Part shown: positions 29,064 to 38,599 of the stretch, piece by piece | How the letters are laid out: each line of letters begins with the position of its first letter | How positions within the stretch are numbered: position 1 is the stretch's first letter | DNA from: Lactobacillus sp. MRS-253-APC-2B | Lineage (GTDB): Bacteria > Bacillota > Bacilli > Lactobacillales > Lactobacillaceae | DNA: 64,000 bases | NCBI RefSeq assembly: GCF_012843675.1 | Contig: NZ_JABAFO010000007.1 | Coordinates: 1-64,000 of the forward strand | Direction of reading: 5' to 3' | The notes under the pieces: generated by a model | The model's input: the letters and a program-made list of their open reading frames with translations, nothing else | What the model was told of the DNA's origin: nothing | Databases searched by the model: none | Program-made: the position numbers and the translations under genes

Positions 29064-30875
29064 TTATTTGCTGGCCTTGGTCTCGGCTTTGCGCTGACGC
29101 TTGGCTCCGCGTCCCCGGCCACGACGCTTGGCAGTCGTCTTTTTGGACGTTGATTCTTCATTGGCCTTATCATTGGTCTTTTTAGAATGATTCTTGCGCT
29201 TTGGATGCTGGTTGATCTCCATAATTACCGGCAGAATCACTGGATGACGCTTCGTTTGGTTAAAGAGGAAGCGATTCAGTTTTTCGCGCACGTCGGATTT
29301 AAGATGCGTCCAGTCAAATTCTTTTTGGTCCAGATTTTCTTGAACGACCTTTTCAACCAGATCCGCACTCTGCTTCATCAATTGACGATTCGTCTTAACA
29401 AAGACAAAACCGCGTGAAGTGATCTGTGGCCGGGCCACGATCTTCTTTTTCTTACGGTCAATCGTTGCTACAACGACAAAGATCCCATCTTCTGACAGCA
29501 CACGACGATCACGCAATACGATATTGCCGATATCACCAACCCCGGTTCCATCAATCATCGTATTGCCAACTTCCACGTGGGCACCCAAATGGAAGGCGCC
29601 ATCTTCATAAGTCAAGACGTCACCCTTATTGGTCAAGAAGATATGATCAGCAGGAATGCCAACTTCTTCAGCCAAGATGGCATGCTGATCAAGCAAACGA
29701 TACTCGCCTTGAATTGGCATGAACCACTGTGGCCGCATAAAGTTGAGCATCAGCTGTTCATCATTTTGATTGGCATGACCGGATGGATTCAGATCAGCAG
29801 CAATAAACTTGACGCTGGCCCCCGTCCGGTAAAGCATGTCCTCAGTCTTTTGCACTGTTGTTTCCATCGCATATGATGGTGTCGTTGTAACAAAAACCAG
29901 ATCGTTTTCGTTGAGCGTAATGTTTTTATTGTCACCATTGGCAATCTGCTGCAATGCCTTGATTGGCTCGCCCATTCGGCCAGTTTCCAATACAACCAGT
30001 TCTTGTGGCTCCATCTTCTTAGCTTCTTCCAAGGTAATCAAAAGATCGTCTTCAGGCATCTTCAACTTGCCAAGGCTCATCGCCGTATCGATGATCTGCT
30101 CTAAGTCATGCCCAGAAAGGATTACCTTGCGACCTGTCGCAGCAGCTGCATTTAAAATCTGCTGTACACGCATGATATTGGAAGCTACGCTGGCGACAAC
30201 CACCCGGCCAGGCGCTGCCTCAAAAGTATCTTGAATATAGGCAGCGATGTCTTTTTCTTTGGTGTTCATGCCAGTGATGCCTGAACCAGCCGAATCAGAC
30301 AGCAGCAGCAGCACACCTTGCTGACCAATCTGAGCCAGTCGTGCCAGATCAGTGCGGTAGCCTTCTGCCGCCGTTTGATCAAACTTAAAGTCCCCAGTAT
30401 AAACGATGTTGCCCTCTGGCGTCTGCAACACGATCCCCATGGTATCTGGAATCGAGTGCGTTGTCTTAAAGAATGAAACCGTCACATCGTTAAAATCGAT
30501 TTCAGTTGCAGCATCAACGACATGGAAGTCATTAAATTTTTTAACTTTCTTGTCGGCGCTGTCTTTAACGGCCAGCTTAGCCAAGGCAATCGTTAATTCG
30601 CTCCCAAAGACAGGAACGTTGAAGTCAGTCAAAAAGTATGGCAAGCCGCCAATAGCATCGGCGTGACCCTGCGTCAGGAATACCCCAACGATTCGATCAG
30701 CACTTTCCTTTAAAAATGACCAGTCCGGTACGACCACGTCAATCCCCATCAGTTCGTTTTCTGGGTATTTCAAGCCGCAGTCCAGGATAAAAATCTGTTC
30801 ATCAACCTCAACGGCATACATATTCTTGCCGTTTTCGTGCACGCCCCCAAAAGGCGTAATCTTAATCTTGCTCAT
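29064..30875 (-). CDS. rnjB: Ribonuclease J2
   Basis: Metallo-beta-lactamase/beta-CASP ribonuclease of 603 residues involved in mRNA decay with RNase J1. The metal motif, normally HxHxDH, reads QGHADAIGG here (near residue 70), lacking several ligands; this degenerate form is typical of J2 subunits, which act mainly as partners of J1. The beta-CASP part holds SGHDLEQI and LNPSGHANQND. The last 50 residues are an unusual Lys/Arg/Gly tail likely to bind RNA. AAGGAG precedes the ATG. Confidence 0.9.
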   Translation of the reverse strand: MSKIKITPFGGVHENGKNMYAVEVDEQIFILDCGLKYPENELMGIDVVVPDWSFLKESADRIVGVFLTQGHADAIGGLPYFLTDFNVPVFGSELTIALAKLAVKDSADKKVKKFNDFHVVDAATEIDFNDVTVSFFKTTHSIPDTMGIVLQTPEGNIVYTGDFKFDQTAAEGYRTDLARLAQIGQQGVLLLLSDSAGSGITGMNTKEKDIAAYIQDTFEAAPGRVVVASVASNIMRVQQILNAAAATGRKVILSGHDLEQIIDTAMSLGKLKMPEDDLLITLEEAKKMEPQELVVLETGRMGEPIKALQQIANGDNKNITLNENDLVFVTTTPSYAMETTVQKTEDMLYRTGASVKFIAADLNPSGHANQNDEQLMLNFMRPQWFMPIQGEYRLLDQHAILAEEVGIPADHIFLTNKGDVLTYEDGAFHLGAHVEVGNTMIDGTGVGDIGNIVLRDRRVLSEDGIFVVVATIDRKKKKIVARPQITSRGFVFVKTNRQLMKQSADLVEKVVQENLDQKEFDWTHLKSDVREKLNRFLFNQTKRHPVILPVIMEINQHPKRKNHSKKTNDKANEESTSKKTTAKRRGRGRGAKRQRKAETKASK

Positions 30876-31036
30876 ATTTGCTCCTTATGATTGTATTTAA
30901 ACGCGCCACGGACCTGGGCGGCTCATGGCAATTTATTCGTTCATAATTGCTGTTATTCATCTTACCACAGAATCAACATAGATTGAAAATTAACCATTCT
31001 ATCCCGGCAATTTTTTAAATTAATCATCAATAGGCA

Positions 31037-31068
31037 ACAAAAAAAGCCCCGACGATTGTCGAGACTTT
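31037..31068 (-). terminator. rpsO terminator
   Basis: Eleven-pair stem with one wobble (31043-31053 with 31058-31068), GATT loop, then a T run on the minus strand. Confidence 0.9.
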
Positions 31069-31089
31069 GAATCTGAGCAGACGTTAAGA

Positions 31090-31359
31090 TTAACGACGCA
31101 GGCCCAGACGCTTGATCAGTTCACGGTAAGCTTGCAGGTCAGTACGACGCAGGTAAGCCAGCAGGTTACGACGGTGACCGATCTTCTTCATCAGACCACG
31201 TTGTGAGTGGTAATCATGCTTGTGCGTACGCAGGTGGTTGTTCAGTTCGTTGATGTCAGCAGTCAGTACGGCAACTTGAACTTGAGTTGAACCCGTGTCA
31301 CCTTCGTGCGTAGCGTATTCCTTGATGATTTCGTTTTTGCGTTCTTTAGAGATAGCCAT
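31090..31359 (-). CDS. rpsO: 30S ribosomal protein S15
   Basis: Standard 89-residue S15, which binds 16S r[25 protein letters not shown] and LLAYLRR are conserved contacts. Start 31359 ([10 protein letters not shown]) follows AGGTGGG. It has its own promoter and a leader of about 100 bases that may include a regulatory hairpin. Confidence 0.97.
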   Translation of the reverse strand: MAISKERKNEIIKEYATHEGDTGSTQVQVAVLTADINELNNHLRTHKHDYHSQRGLMKKIGHRRNLLAYLRRTDLQAYRELIKRLGLRR

Positions 31360-31466
31360 GTTGCTATTCCCACCTTTCAATTTTTTGTGCGCCGAGTTCT
31401 AGGTAAAGCGTCGGTGAGGATCGCTGAACCGAGAAGAGGCAATGACTGCTTTGAGCAGCCTTTGTT

Positions 31467-31495
31467 ACTATAACGGATCATGCTTAAAATTGCAA
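31467..31495 (-). promoter_or_regulatory. rpsO promoter
   Basis: Minus strand: TTGCAA (31490-31495), 17-bp spacer, TATAGT (31467-31472). The leader has a hairpin (GGCTGCT with AGCAGTC) just downstream. Confidence 0.8.
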
Positions 31496-31534
31496 CTCCC
31501 ATGTTCTTTTTTCAAAACGATCAGATCAAGACTA

Positions 31535-31563
31535 TTGCAATCGACTACCGACTTTTGTATAAT
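31535..31563 (+). promoter_or_regulatory. rpsT promoter
   Basis: TTGCAA (31535-31540), 17-bp spacer, TATAAT (31558-31563). It is back to back with the rpsO promoter; the two -35 elements are 39 bases apart and identical. Confidence 0.9.
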
Positions 31564-31621
31564 GACAAATGTTGAAAAATTCTGGTCAACTAATTAAACC
31601 GGGTTAACGGAGGTGAAATTC

Positions 31622-31876
31622 ATGCCAATCATCAAATCAGCAATCGAACGTGTACGGATCAGCGAAAAGGCCCAAGCACGCAACGCTTCCCAAATGAGCG
31701 AAATGCGCACGGCTGTTAAGAAATTCGACAAGGCTAAGGTAGCCGGCGCCGAAAACCTTGACGACCTGTACAAGGCAGCTATTTCCGCTATTGACCGTGC
31801 CCACTCCAAGGGCCTGATCAAGGCAAACAAGGCCGCTCGTGACAAGTCCCGTCTGACGGCTCGTTACAACAAGTAG
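31622..31876 (+). CDS. rpsT: 30S ribosomal protein S20
   Basis: All-helical 84-residue S20 with the typical [13 protein letters not shown] start and [18 protein letters not shown] end. Start 31622 follows GGAGGTGA. It is one of the few plus-strand genes and converges on holA across a shared terminator. Confidence 0.96.
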   Translation: MPIIKSAIERVRISEKAQARNASQMSEMRTAVKKFDKAKVAGAENLDDLYKAAISAIDRAHSKGLIKANKAARDKSRLTARYNK

Positions 31877-31885
31877 CGCCAACAT

Positions 31886-31924
31886 TAAAAAAGCCGATGT
31901 CTTAATTGACATCGGCTTTTTTGT
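31886..31924 (+). terminator. Bidirectional terminator of rpsT and holA
   Basis: Perfect 13-bp inverted repeat (31889-31901 with 31908-31920) with A and T runs on both sides, placed between the two convergent genes. Confidence 0.92.
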
Positions 31925-31925
31925 G

Positions 31926-32951
31926 TTATCCGGCCTTTTTAGCGAACTGTAGCATAAACAGCTGAAACAGCAGCTCCGGATCGCGCGCTGTCGTCTTGAG
32001 CGCCTTTTCACAGCGAATCAAGCCTAAATAGGCCCGTACCAGATCGTTCATCTGAAAGCGTCGTGCCGTCTGCATCACGATTTTGACCCGATACGGATGC
32101 ACCTTAAGCCGGCTGGCCAACGTACCTTGGCTTAACCCGCGACTGCTTAAGACCTTAATTTGGATCAGCAGTCGAAACTGACCGACCAACAGCGCATTTA
32201 ACTGCAATGGCTCATGATTGGTTTCCAAAAGCTGTTGGTAAATGTCTAAAGCCTGGGCCTGATCACGCTTTAAGACTGCCGTAATCAGATCAAAGACATT
32301 TTCATCCAGTGATTGGGGAACCAGGCCGATCACGTCGCCTTGACTGATTTGCTTGGTTTGATAGGCCAGCAGCTCCAGTTTCTTTAAATTAGCCATCATC
32401 AGCCCATAATCAGCATTGGTGCGCCTAACCAACTCATCCATGGCTCCATTTGCCAAACGGTAGCCATCACTTAAGAGCTGTTGTTCGACTTGATGCCGAG
32501 CATCCCGTTCACTTAACGGAGCTGCACTGACTTCAACGGCCACTTTTTTCAGTTCCTTGACCAAACCCTTGCGATTGTCGAGCTTTTCATATGGCGCCAT
32601 CAGTACTAGGACTGTCGAGGGCTCAGGATGCTCAAGATAACTTTTAAGCGCATCCAGGTCGTGATTAACCTTGACCTTGGCTGGACTGCCCGTTAAAAAA
32701 TATGGTTTATTGATCAATACCAAGCGCCGCTCACCAAAAAAGGGTGCTGACATGGCATCATCAATTGCGGTCGCAAGCGGCGTTGTTTCCATATCATAGC
32801 TGCCGACATTCATCACGCGCTCTGCTTCTGGAATCAATCCCATAAATGCATCACGAGCCTGCTGCTGTAAAATCCCCTGCGTTCCCAATACTACGTAGAC
32901 CATTGCCGGTGCCTGGCCATTTAACTGTTGGCGTAAGGTGGCAACATCCAT
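31926..32951 (-). CDS. holA: DNA polymerase III subunit delta
   Basis: Clamp-loader delta subunit, 341 residues. The N-terminal YVVLGTQGILQQQAR corresponds to the nucleotide-fold start, followed by a helical lid and a C-terminal collar (VHPYRVKIVMQTAR). It starts inside the comEC end (31-base overlap), the usual arrangement in Firmicutes. Confidence 0.92.
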   Translation of the reverse strand: MDVATLRQQLNGQAPAMVYVVLGTQGILQQQARDAFMGLIPEAERVMNVGSYDMETTPLATAIDDAMSAPFFGERRLVLINKPYFLTGSPAKVKVNHDLDALKSYLEHPEPSTVLVLMAPYEKLDNRKGLVKELKKVAVEVSAAPLSERDARHQVEQQLLSDGYRLANGAMDELVRRTNADYGLMMANLKKLELLAYQTKQISQGDVIGLVPQSLDENVFDLITAVLKRDQAQALDIYQQLLETNHEPLQLNALLVGQFRLLIQIKVLSSRGLSQGTLASRLKVHPYRVKIVMQTARRFQMNDLVRAYLGLIRCEKALKTTARDPELLFQLFMLQFAKKAG

Positions 32952-35188
32952 TTTAACTCATCCCCTTTTAGTCTGGTTTTCCAATAACCATGATTTTGAT
33001 GATAAACATAACTGATCATTCCATACTGCTGCGTTGAAATCGGCGTAATGCCCTGTTTTTTTAGATTTTTGATCGTCACGCGATTAGGATGACCATATCG
33101 ATTAAAGCGACCGGCCGAAACGATCCCGTAACGCGGTTGCAGCCGATACAAGAACTTTGGATCACTACCAGTCTTACTGCCGTGATGACTAAGTTTTAAG
33201 ACATCAGCATGTAGCTTCGGATAGTGCTTAATCACCTGACGCTCACCACTGCGATCCAGATCACCGGTAAAAACAAACCGCAACTGTCCAAATCTTCCAG
33301 CCAGTACCATTGAGTCCTCATTTTTGCCTGTACCTGGCTTAAATGGATGGACGACTTTTAGCGATGTTCCCTTGATCTGATCCCCTGCTTGAACCGGTAC
33401 GACCTGAATCGGCTTTTTGATCAAACGTGTGAATTTTTGATTACGCTCCATTCCACTGGGTACCAAAATCTCGCTGACGCGCATTGAGTCAAGCACAGTC
33501 GGCAGATACCCGATATGATCAGCATCGCTGTGGCTTAAACAAATGGCATCCAGGTGCGTAATGCCCCGACTCTTTAAATAACTGATTGAGGTTCTGGCTG
33601 CCTGATCATTGTTTGTCTGACTTTTGGCCCATTGTGGCATCTGATAGTGCAGCTTACCCCCGGTATCGATCATGATTACCTTGCGATTCAACGGCATTTT
33701 GACAACGGCACAATCGCCTTGCCCAATGTCAACAAACGTTACCTCTCCAAAAAGCGGCAGATGAATCATCATAAAAACAGCACAGTAGACCAGTATCAAA
33801 AGCTTCCAGCTGCCCTTTTGTGCTGGATCAGCCAGCAGCCATAACGTTAAGATCAAAAGCATCATAGCCCAAAAAGCGGGGATCTTTCCAAACGTCAGCA
33901 TTCCCGGACATGCAGCCAGCTGGTCCAAAAAATGATGCAGCAGCCTAAGCATCTGATTGAATCGATATGCCAATAATGGCAGCCAATTAGCAGTCAGTGC
34001 TGCAATCAATGTCAATGGAAAAAGGATCGTACCAAACAGTGGAATCAAAAGCCAGCTGACCAGCGTGCTAAGCAGATGCACCTCATAAACATAATGAAAC
34101 AGACTGGGCAAGCTGACCAGATTCAGCCAAAATGCTCTTTTAAGATCCGAGACGTCTTTTAATGACAATGGCATCAAAAGCGACATTAAATAGCTCAGTT
34201 GACCACCAAGCGTTAATAATACATATGGATCAAGCATTATGCCAATTAAAAGACTGATCGACCAGGCATCGATCCCTGAAAAATGCAGCCGATGACTCAA
34301 AAGCCGGACCTCTGCCATAATCGATGCCCGAATCAGACTGGCCGCGCCGCCACCGACGATTAGATAAAACGGCAGCAAAAAAATCAAGAGCCAGTCAATC
34401 GTTTCAATATTAAGACGCAGGCGAATCAAAAGCCCACGCAAAATTGCAATCAGCAAGACAACATGCATGCCCGAAATACAAAACAGATGTATCACGCCCA
34501 GTTTTTTAACTGAACTGAGCAGGCGAGCCGTCTCAAACGTATTCAAACCGATAATCAGACTGTCGCAATACTCGCTCAAAGGTGCTGGCAGCGTTTGAAA
34601 ATACTGATGCAGTGCAGCTCTTAGACAATGACATCCCTCAATAAGAGTGCGTGGTTTTTGTGAGTCTACCTGCCAGTCATCTGTTCGGACCTCATTATAG
34701 ATATGATGGCGCCATTGATACTTCTGATAGTCGAACTGGCCAAAATTGGTCGGCTCGATAATTGGTTCTTTTTGCCCCTTGATTCGCCAGATCAACATGG
34801 TCTGATTATGAATCAAGGCGGCTTTTTCTTGAGAGGAATGCAGTCGCAAAGTGATTAGTTCCCGCTCACCTGAAGCAAGCTCGACTCCCTGCATCTGAAC
34901 CAGATTGCCATTGATGCTGATCTGATCGGGCATCGTCTTAAAGGTGCGCTCGATTGGCTGCGGACTATGCAATGGTTTTTGATAAGAATTATAAAGCGCC
35001 CGGCTGCAGAACATTCCTGTTACCAAAGCCGCCAGGAGCACATATCTGAAAGTCGATCCATCATGCAGCGTCCACACACGGTACAGCAGATAGATCAGAA
35101 GTAATAACAGCCATAATTGACTGCCTAAAATAATCCCAGTAACCAAGGCAGCGGTTAGGGCTGGAAAAAGCCACCGCGGCTCAATCAA
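32921..35188 (-). CDS. comEC: Competence protein ComEC/Rec2
   Basis: Polytopic membrane protein (755 residues) that forms the DNA uptake channel. N-terminal hydrophobic segments with the DUF4131 region, the Competence core (FCISGMHVVLLIAIL), and a C-terminal metallo-beta-lactamase domain with SHSDADHIG and SHHGSKTGSD are all intact. The start appears to be TTG directly after the comEB stop, with little ribosome binding site, suggesting coupled translation; the next ATG is 57 codons later. Confidence 0.9.
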   Translation of the reverse strand: MIEPRWLFPALTAALVTGIILGSQLWLLLLLIYLLYRVWTLHDGSTFRYVLLAALVTGMFCSRALYNSYQKPLHSPQPIERTFKTMPDQISINGNLVQMQGVELASGERELITLRLHSSQEKAALIHNQTMLIWRIKGQKEPIIEPTNFGQFDYQKYQWRHHIYNEVRTDDWQVDSQKPRTLIEGCHCLRAALHQYFQTLPAPLSEYCDSLIIGLNTFETARLLSSVKKLGVIHLFCISGMHVVLLIAILRGLLIRLRLNIETIDWLLIFLLPFYLIVGGGAASLIRASIMAEVRLLSHRLHFSGIDAWSISLLIGIMLDPYVLLTLGGQLSYLMSLLMPLSLKDVSDLKRAFWLNLVSLPSLFHYVYEVHLLSTLVSWLLIPLFGTILFPLTLIAALTANWLPLLAYRFNQMLRLLHHFLDQLAACPGMLTFGKIPAFWAMMLLILTLWLLADPAQKGSWKLLILVYCAVFMMIHLPLFGEVTFVDIGQGDCAVVKMPLNRKVIMIDTGGKLHYQMPQWAKSQTNNDQAARTSISYLKSRGITHLDAICLSHSDADHIGYLPTVLDSMRVSEILVPSGMERNQKFTRLIKKPIQVVPVQAGDQIKGTSLKVVHPFKPGTGKNEDSMVLAGRFGQLRFVFTGDLDRSGERQVIKHYPKLHADVLKLSHHGSKTGSDPKFLYRLQPRYGIVSAGRFNRYGHPNRVTIKNLKKQGITPISTQQYGMISYVYHQNHGYWKTRLKGDELKWMLPPYANS

Positions 35189-35683
35189 TTAATCATTCGC
35201 CGGTTTTTGCGGATTGATGTATTGATCCAAATGGGCTTCTTCCAAGATGTTGGCATCAAGTTTAATCTGGTGTAAAGCAACGTTTTTAAGACGAATCAGC
35301 TTCATTGCATAGTCATCATTGTGATAATTGCGGATATAATTGATTTCTTTGATTCCAGCCTGCAAAAGACTCTTGGTGCATTGCAGACATGGAAAGTCGG
35401 TAACATAAAGACTGGCCCCGTCAGTTGGTGCACCAAACTTGGCACACTGCAAAATTGCGTTCATCTCGGCATGAATCGTTCGTACGCAATGGCCGTCACG
35501 CAAATAACAGCCAGCATCCAAGCAGTGATCATCACCTGAAACTGAGCCATTATAGCCCCCTGCAATGATGCGCTTATCACGAACCAAAACTGCACCAACC
35601 GATAGTCGCTGACAGGTACTGCGCGAAGCCAGCAGGGCTGCCTGCATCATAAAATACTGATCCCAATCAATTCTGTGTTCCAC
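35189..35683 (-). CDS. comEB: dCMP deaminase family protein ComEB
   Basis: Zinc-dependent deoxycytidylate deaminase family, 164 residues. HAEMNAI and PCLQC hold the zinc ligands and catalytic Glu; extra CLDAGCYLRDGHC cysteines/histidine bind a second zinc in this family. The start is taken as GTG at 35683 (then EHRIDWDQYF), since AGAGG is well spaced to it and the result aligns with known ComEB; an ATG three codons earlier abuts the ribosome binding site. Confidence 0.88.
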   Translation of the reverse strand: MEHRIDWDQYFMMQAALLASRSTCQRLSVGAVLVRDKRIIAGGYNGSVSGDDHCLDAGCYLRDGHCVRTIHAEMNAILQCAKFGAPTDGASLYVTDFPCLQCTKSLLQAGIKEINYIRNYHNDDYAMKLIRLKNVALHQIKLDANILEEAHLDQYINPQKPAND

Positions 35684-35750
35684 TTTTATCATCCTCTTTT
35701 TTATTCTGCTAACCAGTATACCAGATTCAATCCCAACGCCAACGTCAATT

Positions 35751-36389
35751 TTAAACCGCCACTTGTTCCTTTAGCTTGGCAACCGTCTTATCGCCAAAGC
35801 CATCGACATTTTTCAGCTCATCAACGCTTTTAAATGGTCCATGCTGCTGCCGATACTGGATGATCATATCAGCTTTTTTGTCGCCAATTCCGTTAATCTG
35901 ACACAATTCTTCCTTGCTGGCCTGATTAAGATTGATCCTGGGTGCATCCTGTCCCCCAGCTGAAAGACTCGGCCCAGTTTGGTCAGCAGCCATACCAGTC
36001 ATCAAACTGCCTGGCAGCTGTTCACCTTGTGCTGGAACATAGACGACCTGCTGATCCTGCAGTTGCTTGGCCAGATTAACCTGACGCATATCCGCATCGG
36101 CATGCACGCCGCCAGCTGCATTAATGGCTTCTTGGACACGAGCGTTCTTGCCCAGCGTATAGACACCTGGCTGATTGACTGCTCCTTTAACGTCAACACA
36201 GACCTTCGCAGTCCGTGTCGCTGACTCATTTTTAACATCAGCTGGCTTGGCCGAGCTGGTAGCCGTAGCAAACGTAGGACTGGTCGGCGTTGGTTTTGAA
36301 TACAGCCAGCCACCGATCAGCAGTATCAATCCGCCTAAAACGATCAGAATTGTCTTACGGTGCAGCTCAAAGAATTCTTGCCACTGCAT
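35751..36389 (-). CDS. comEA: Competence protein ComEA
   Basis: Membrane-anchored DNA receptor of the uptake machinery, 212 residues. One N-terminal TM (about 15-31), a SLBB domain (VKGAVNQPGVYTL, about 65-125), a Ser/Gly/Pro linker and a C-terminal double helix-hairpin-helix DNA-binding domain (INGIGDKKADMI and VDGFGDKTVAKL) are visible. GGAGGTGA precedes the ATG. It begins the comEA-comEB-comEC-holA run. Confidence 0.93.
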   Translation of the reverse strand: MQWQEFFELHRKTILIVLGGLILLIGGWLYSKPTPTSPTFATATSSAKPADVKNESATRTAKVCVDVKGAVNQPGVYTLGKNARVQEAINAAGGVHADADMRQVNLAKQLQDQQVVYVPAQGEQLPGSLMTGMAADQTGPSLSAGGQDAPRINLNQASKEELCQINGIGDKKADMIIQYRQQHGPFKSVDELKNVDGFGDKTVAKLKEQVAV

Positions 36390-36436
36390 TTTTTCACCTC
36401 CTCAATATGCTTTATGCCAAAAAGATATGATCGCAT

Positions 36437-36474
36437 TAAAAAAGCGCCAGAAATTTTCAAAAATCTCTGACGTT
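36437..36474 (-). terminator. Terminator after sepM
   Basis: Stem 36443-36456 with 36461-36474 containing G-T pairs and one mismatch, four-base loop, T run on the minus strand. It ends the ftsW-to-sepM run, just before comEA. Confidence 0.8.
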
Positions 36475-36478
36475 CTTT

Positions 36479-37528
36479 CTATTGATGAGTTCTAAGATAT
36501 TTAACGGCATCGTTAAAGCTCTTGACCGGTACTACTTCCATCCCCGGTGCATACTTTTTAGCCGTTTCCTTGGCCAGCTGGTAGTTGGTCTTATGACCCT
36601 CTTCATATTTGAGAATCGTCTTGGTTGGCTTGACATAAGGAGCAAAAAAGATCGTTGCTCCAGCCTTGTGAGCGGCAATGACTTTTTTATCGATACCGCC
36701 AATCTCGCCAACCGAGCCATCTGGAGCAATCGTTCCCGTCCCGGCAATCTTGCGACCATGCCGCAGATCTTCACCGGATACCTGCTGATAGATCTGCAGA
36801 CTAAACATTAAGCCGCCAGATGGCCCACCCAGCTGCCCAGGATTGACCTTAACTGGAATCTTGGTATGAATCTTGACGTTGTCAGTCAATAAAATTCCGA
36901 TTCCAGCGCGGTCACCCATGATCTTGATCAGCTTATGCGTGGTCTGGTGTCGCTTGCCATTATGCAGATAGGTGATTGTCAGATTTTGGCCGACCTTTTG
37001 CTTGGCAATATATTTTTGATAGCCTTGTGCAGTATTAAAATGCCGACCGTTGACCTCAGTGATCGTATCGCCAACCTTCAGATCGTTTTTAAATTTAGAC
37101 TGCTTTTCGACCTCTAATACGTAGATCCCCAGATACTGCTTGGTATATTCTTGATGAGCAGCCTTGTAGGCAACAGCAATTGCCTCATTGATGGCACTCT
37201 TCATATAGAAGTTTTGGACCTTGTTATACGTAGCACTGCTTTGACCGCCCGTAACGTCAGAAGCCTTTTCAATCGTTGCGTGTGGATCAAAATGGGCCCA
37301 GACATAGGTTGCGGGGCGGGCTTGCTGCAGATAGACGGATGTAATCATATAGCTGCCCTTTTTCTTGTCAGGATGTCCCTTGACCGTTACGTATGATTTA
37401 AGATTATCGGCCGTGCCTGGCGTTTCGATATAGTAGTTCAATGGCCAAAATAAAAACCAGCCAACAAACAAAACCGCGGCCAGGACTCCCGCAATCCGTT
37501 TAAGAATCTGCTTATCTTGTCTGCTCAT
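36479..37528 (-). CDS. sepM: PDZ/Lon-type membrane protease, SepM/YlbL family
   Basis: Serine protease of 349 residues anchored by one N-terminal TM (about 12-32). A PDZ domain (VGDTITEVNGRHF) precedes the Lon-type catalytic domain with Ser in GGPSGGLMF and Lys in GGIDKKVIAA. In streptococci SepM processes the competence peptide; the substrate here is unknown. It overlaps the coaD end by 17 bases. Confidence 0.88.
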   Translation of the reverse strand: MSRQDKQILKRIAGVLAAVLFVGWFLFWPLNYYIETPGTADNLKSYVTVKGHPDKKKGSYMITSVYLQQARPATYVWAHFDPHATIEKASDVTGGQSSATYNKVQNFYMKSAINEAIAVAYKAAHQEYTKQYLGIYVLEVEKQSKFKNDLKVGDTITEVNGRHFNTAQGYQKYIAKQKVGQNLTITYLHNGKRHQTTHKLIKIMGDRAGIGILLTDNVKIHTKIPVKVNPGQLGGPSGGLMFSLQIYQQVSGEDLRHGRKIAGTGTIAPDGSVGEIGGIDKKVIAAHKAGATIFFAPYVKPTKTILKYEEGHKTNYQLAKETAKKYAPGMEVVPVKSFNDAVKYLRTHQ

Positions 37529-38033
37529 TTTGTTCTTTTACCTGCTCCAGTTTTTGCTCTCGCAGCCGTTTCTCCAAAGCCTTATTGATGTTGCCCGGCA
37601 AATAGGCAGAGATATCACCACCAGCTGCCGCCGTTTCTTTTAAAAGACTGCTGGAAAGATGCTGATATTTAGGATCAGCCAGGAAAAAGACCGTTTCTGC
37701 CTGATCATCTAAAAACTGGTTCATGGCCGCAATATCACGCTCATATTGAAAGTCATTAACATTACGCAGGCCACGCATTAAATAATCGGCGCCAATCTTG
37801 TTCATTAAATCAACGGTCAGTCCTTCTGCCGTGATAACCGAAACGTTAGATAATCCGGCTACGGCCTCTTTGACCTGCGCCACGCGCTCCTCAACCGTAA
37901 ACAGTGGTTTTTTGGAGTCATTGCTCATTACCGCAACTGCCAGCTGATCAAACAGGGCGCTGCCGCGACGGATCAAGTCCATGTGTCCTAAAGTCAGTGG
38001 ATCAAACGACCCAGGAAAAAGTGCGATTTTCAT
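37512..38033 (-). CDS. coaD: Pantetheine-phosphate adenylyltransferase
   Basis: Fourth step of coenzyme A synthesis, transferring AMP from ATP to phosphopantetheine. FPGSFDPLTLGHMD contains the nucleotidyltransferase TxGH motif and YQHLSSSLLKE the second ATP-binding motif. The 173-residue product carries a Lys/Glu/Gln-rich tail. It overlaps rsmD by 4 bases. Confidence 0.95.
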   Translation of the reverse strand: MKIALFPGSFDPLTLGHMDLIRRGSALFDQLAVAVMSNDSKKPLFTVEERVAQVKEAVAGLSNVSVITAEGLTVDLMNKIGADYLMRGLRNVNDFQYERDIAAMNQFLDDQAETVFFLADPKYQHLSSSLLKETAAAGGDISAYLPGNINKALEKRLREQKLEQVKEQNEQTR

Positions 38034-38599
38034 TCTGTTTCACCCTTTCTAAAACGATAGATCGTCAGCACCGTAATGCCATAGGTCTGCTGACGCAAGA
38101 ATTCAAAGCTTCCCCAGTTTTCAGTCGGCAGATTTGCCTCTTGATTGGTTTCGGCTACTATTAAAGCTTGATCGTTCAATAAATCCAAGTCAACCATTTT
38201 TTCAAGATCGTCAATAATATGTTGCTTGGCGTATGGCGGATCCAAAAAAACCAAATCAAAATGCTGCGTTTGCCGACTCAAGAAATGCAGGGATTTTTCG
38301 GCATCCTGCTTATAGACGCTGAAACGCTCAGGGTGCTTGGTAACCTCAATGTTTTTTTTGATGGTTTTGATGGCTGCATACTGCCGATCAATCAAGGTTG
38401 CATGATCGATTCCTCGCGAAACGGCTTCAATGCTTAGTCCACCGCTGCCGCCATAAAGATCAAGACTGGTTCCACCCTCAAAATAAGGTCCAATAATGTT
38501 GAACAGCGACTCTTTGACCTTATCAGTCGTTGGTCGAGTTGCCATTCCAGGTACGGCATTCAAGCGCCGTCCACGAAACTCGCCGGAAATAATTCTCAT
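38030..38599 (-). CDS. rsmD: 16S rRNA (guanine966-N2)-methyltransferase
   Basis: SAM-dependent methyltransferase of 189 residues. MRIISGEFRGRRL at the start, DLYGGSGGLSIEA as SAM motif I and FLDPPYAK as the catalytic motif IV are clear. Translationally coupled with ylbG before it (4-base overlap) and coaD after it, the common Firmicutes cluster. Confidence 0.95.
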   Translation of the reverse strand: MRIISGEFRGRRLNAVPGMATRPTTDKVKESLFNIIGPYFEGGTSLDLYGGSGGLSIEAVSRGIDHATLIDRQYAAIKTIKKNIEVTKHPERFSVYKQDAEKSLHFLSRQTQHFDLVFLDPPYAKQHIIDDLEKMVDLDLLNDQALIVAETNQEANLPTENWGSFEFLRQQTYGITVLTIYRFRKGETE

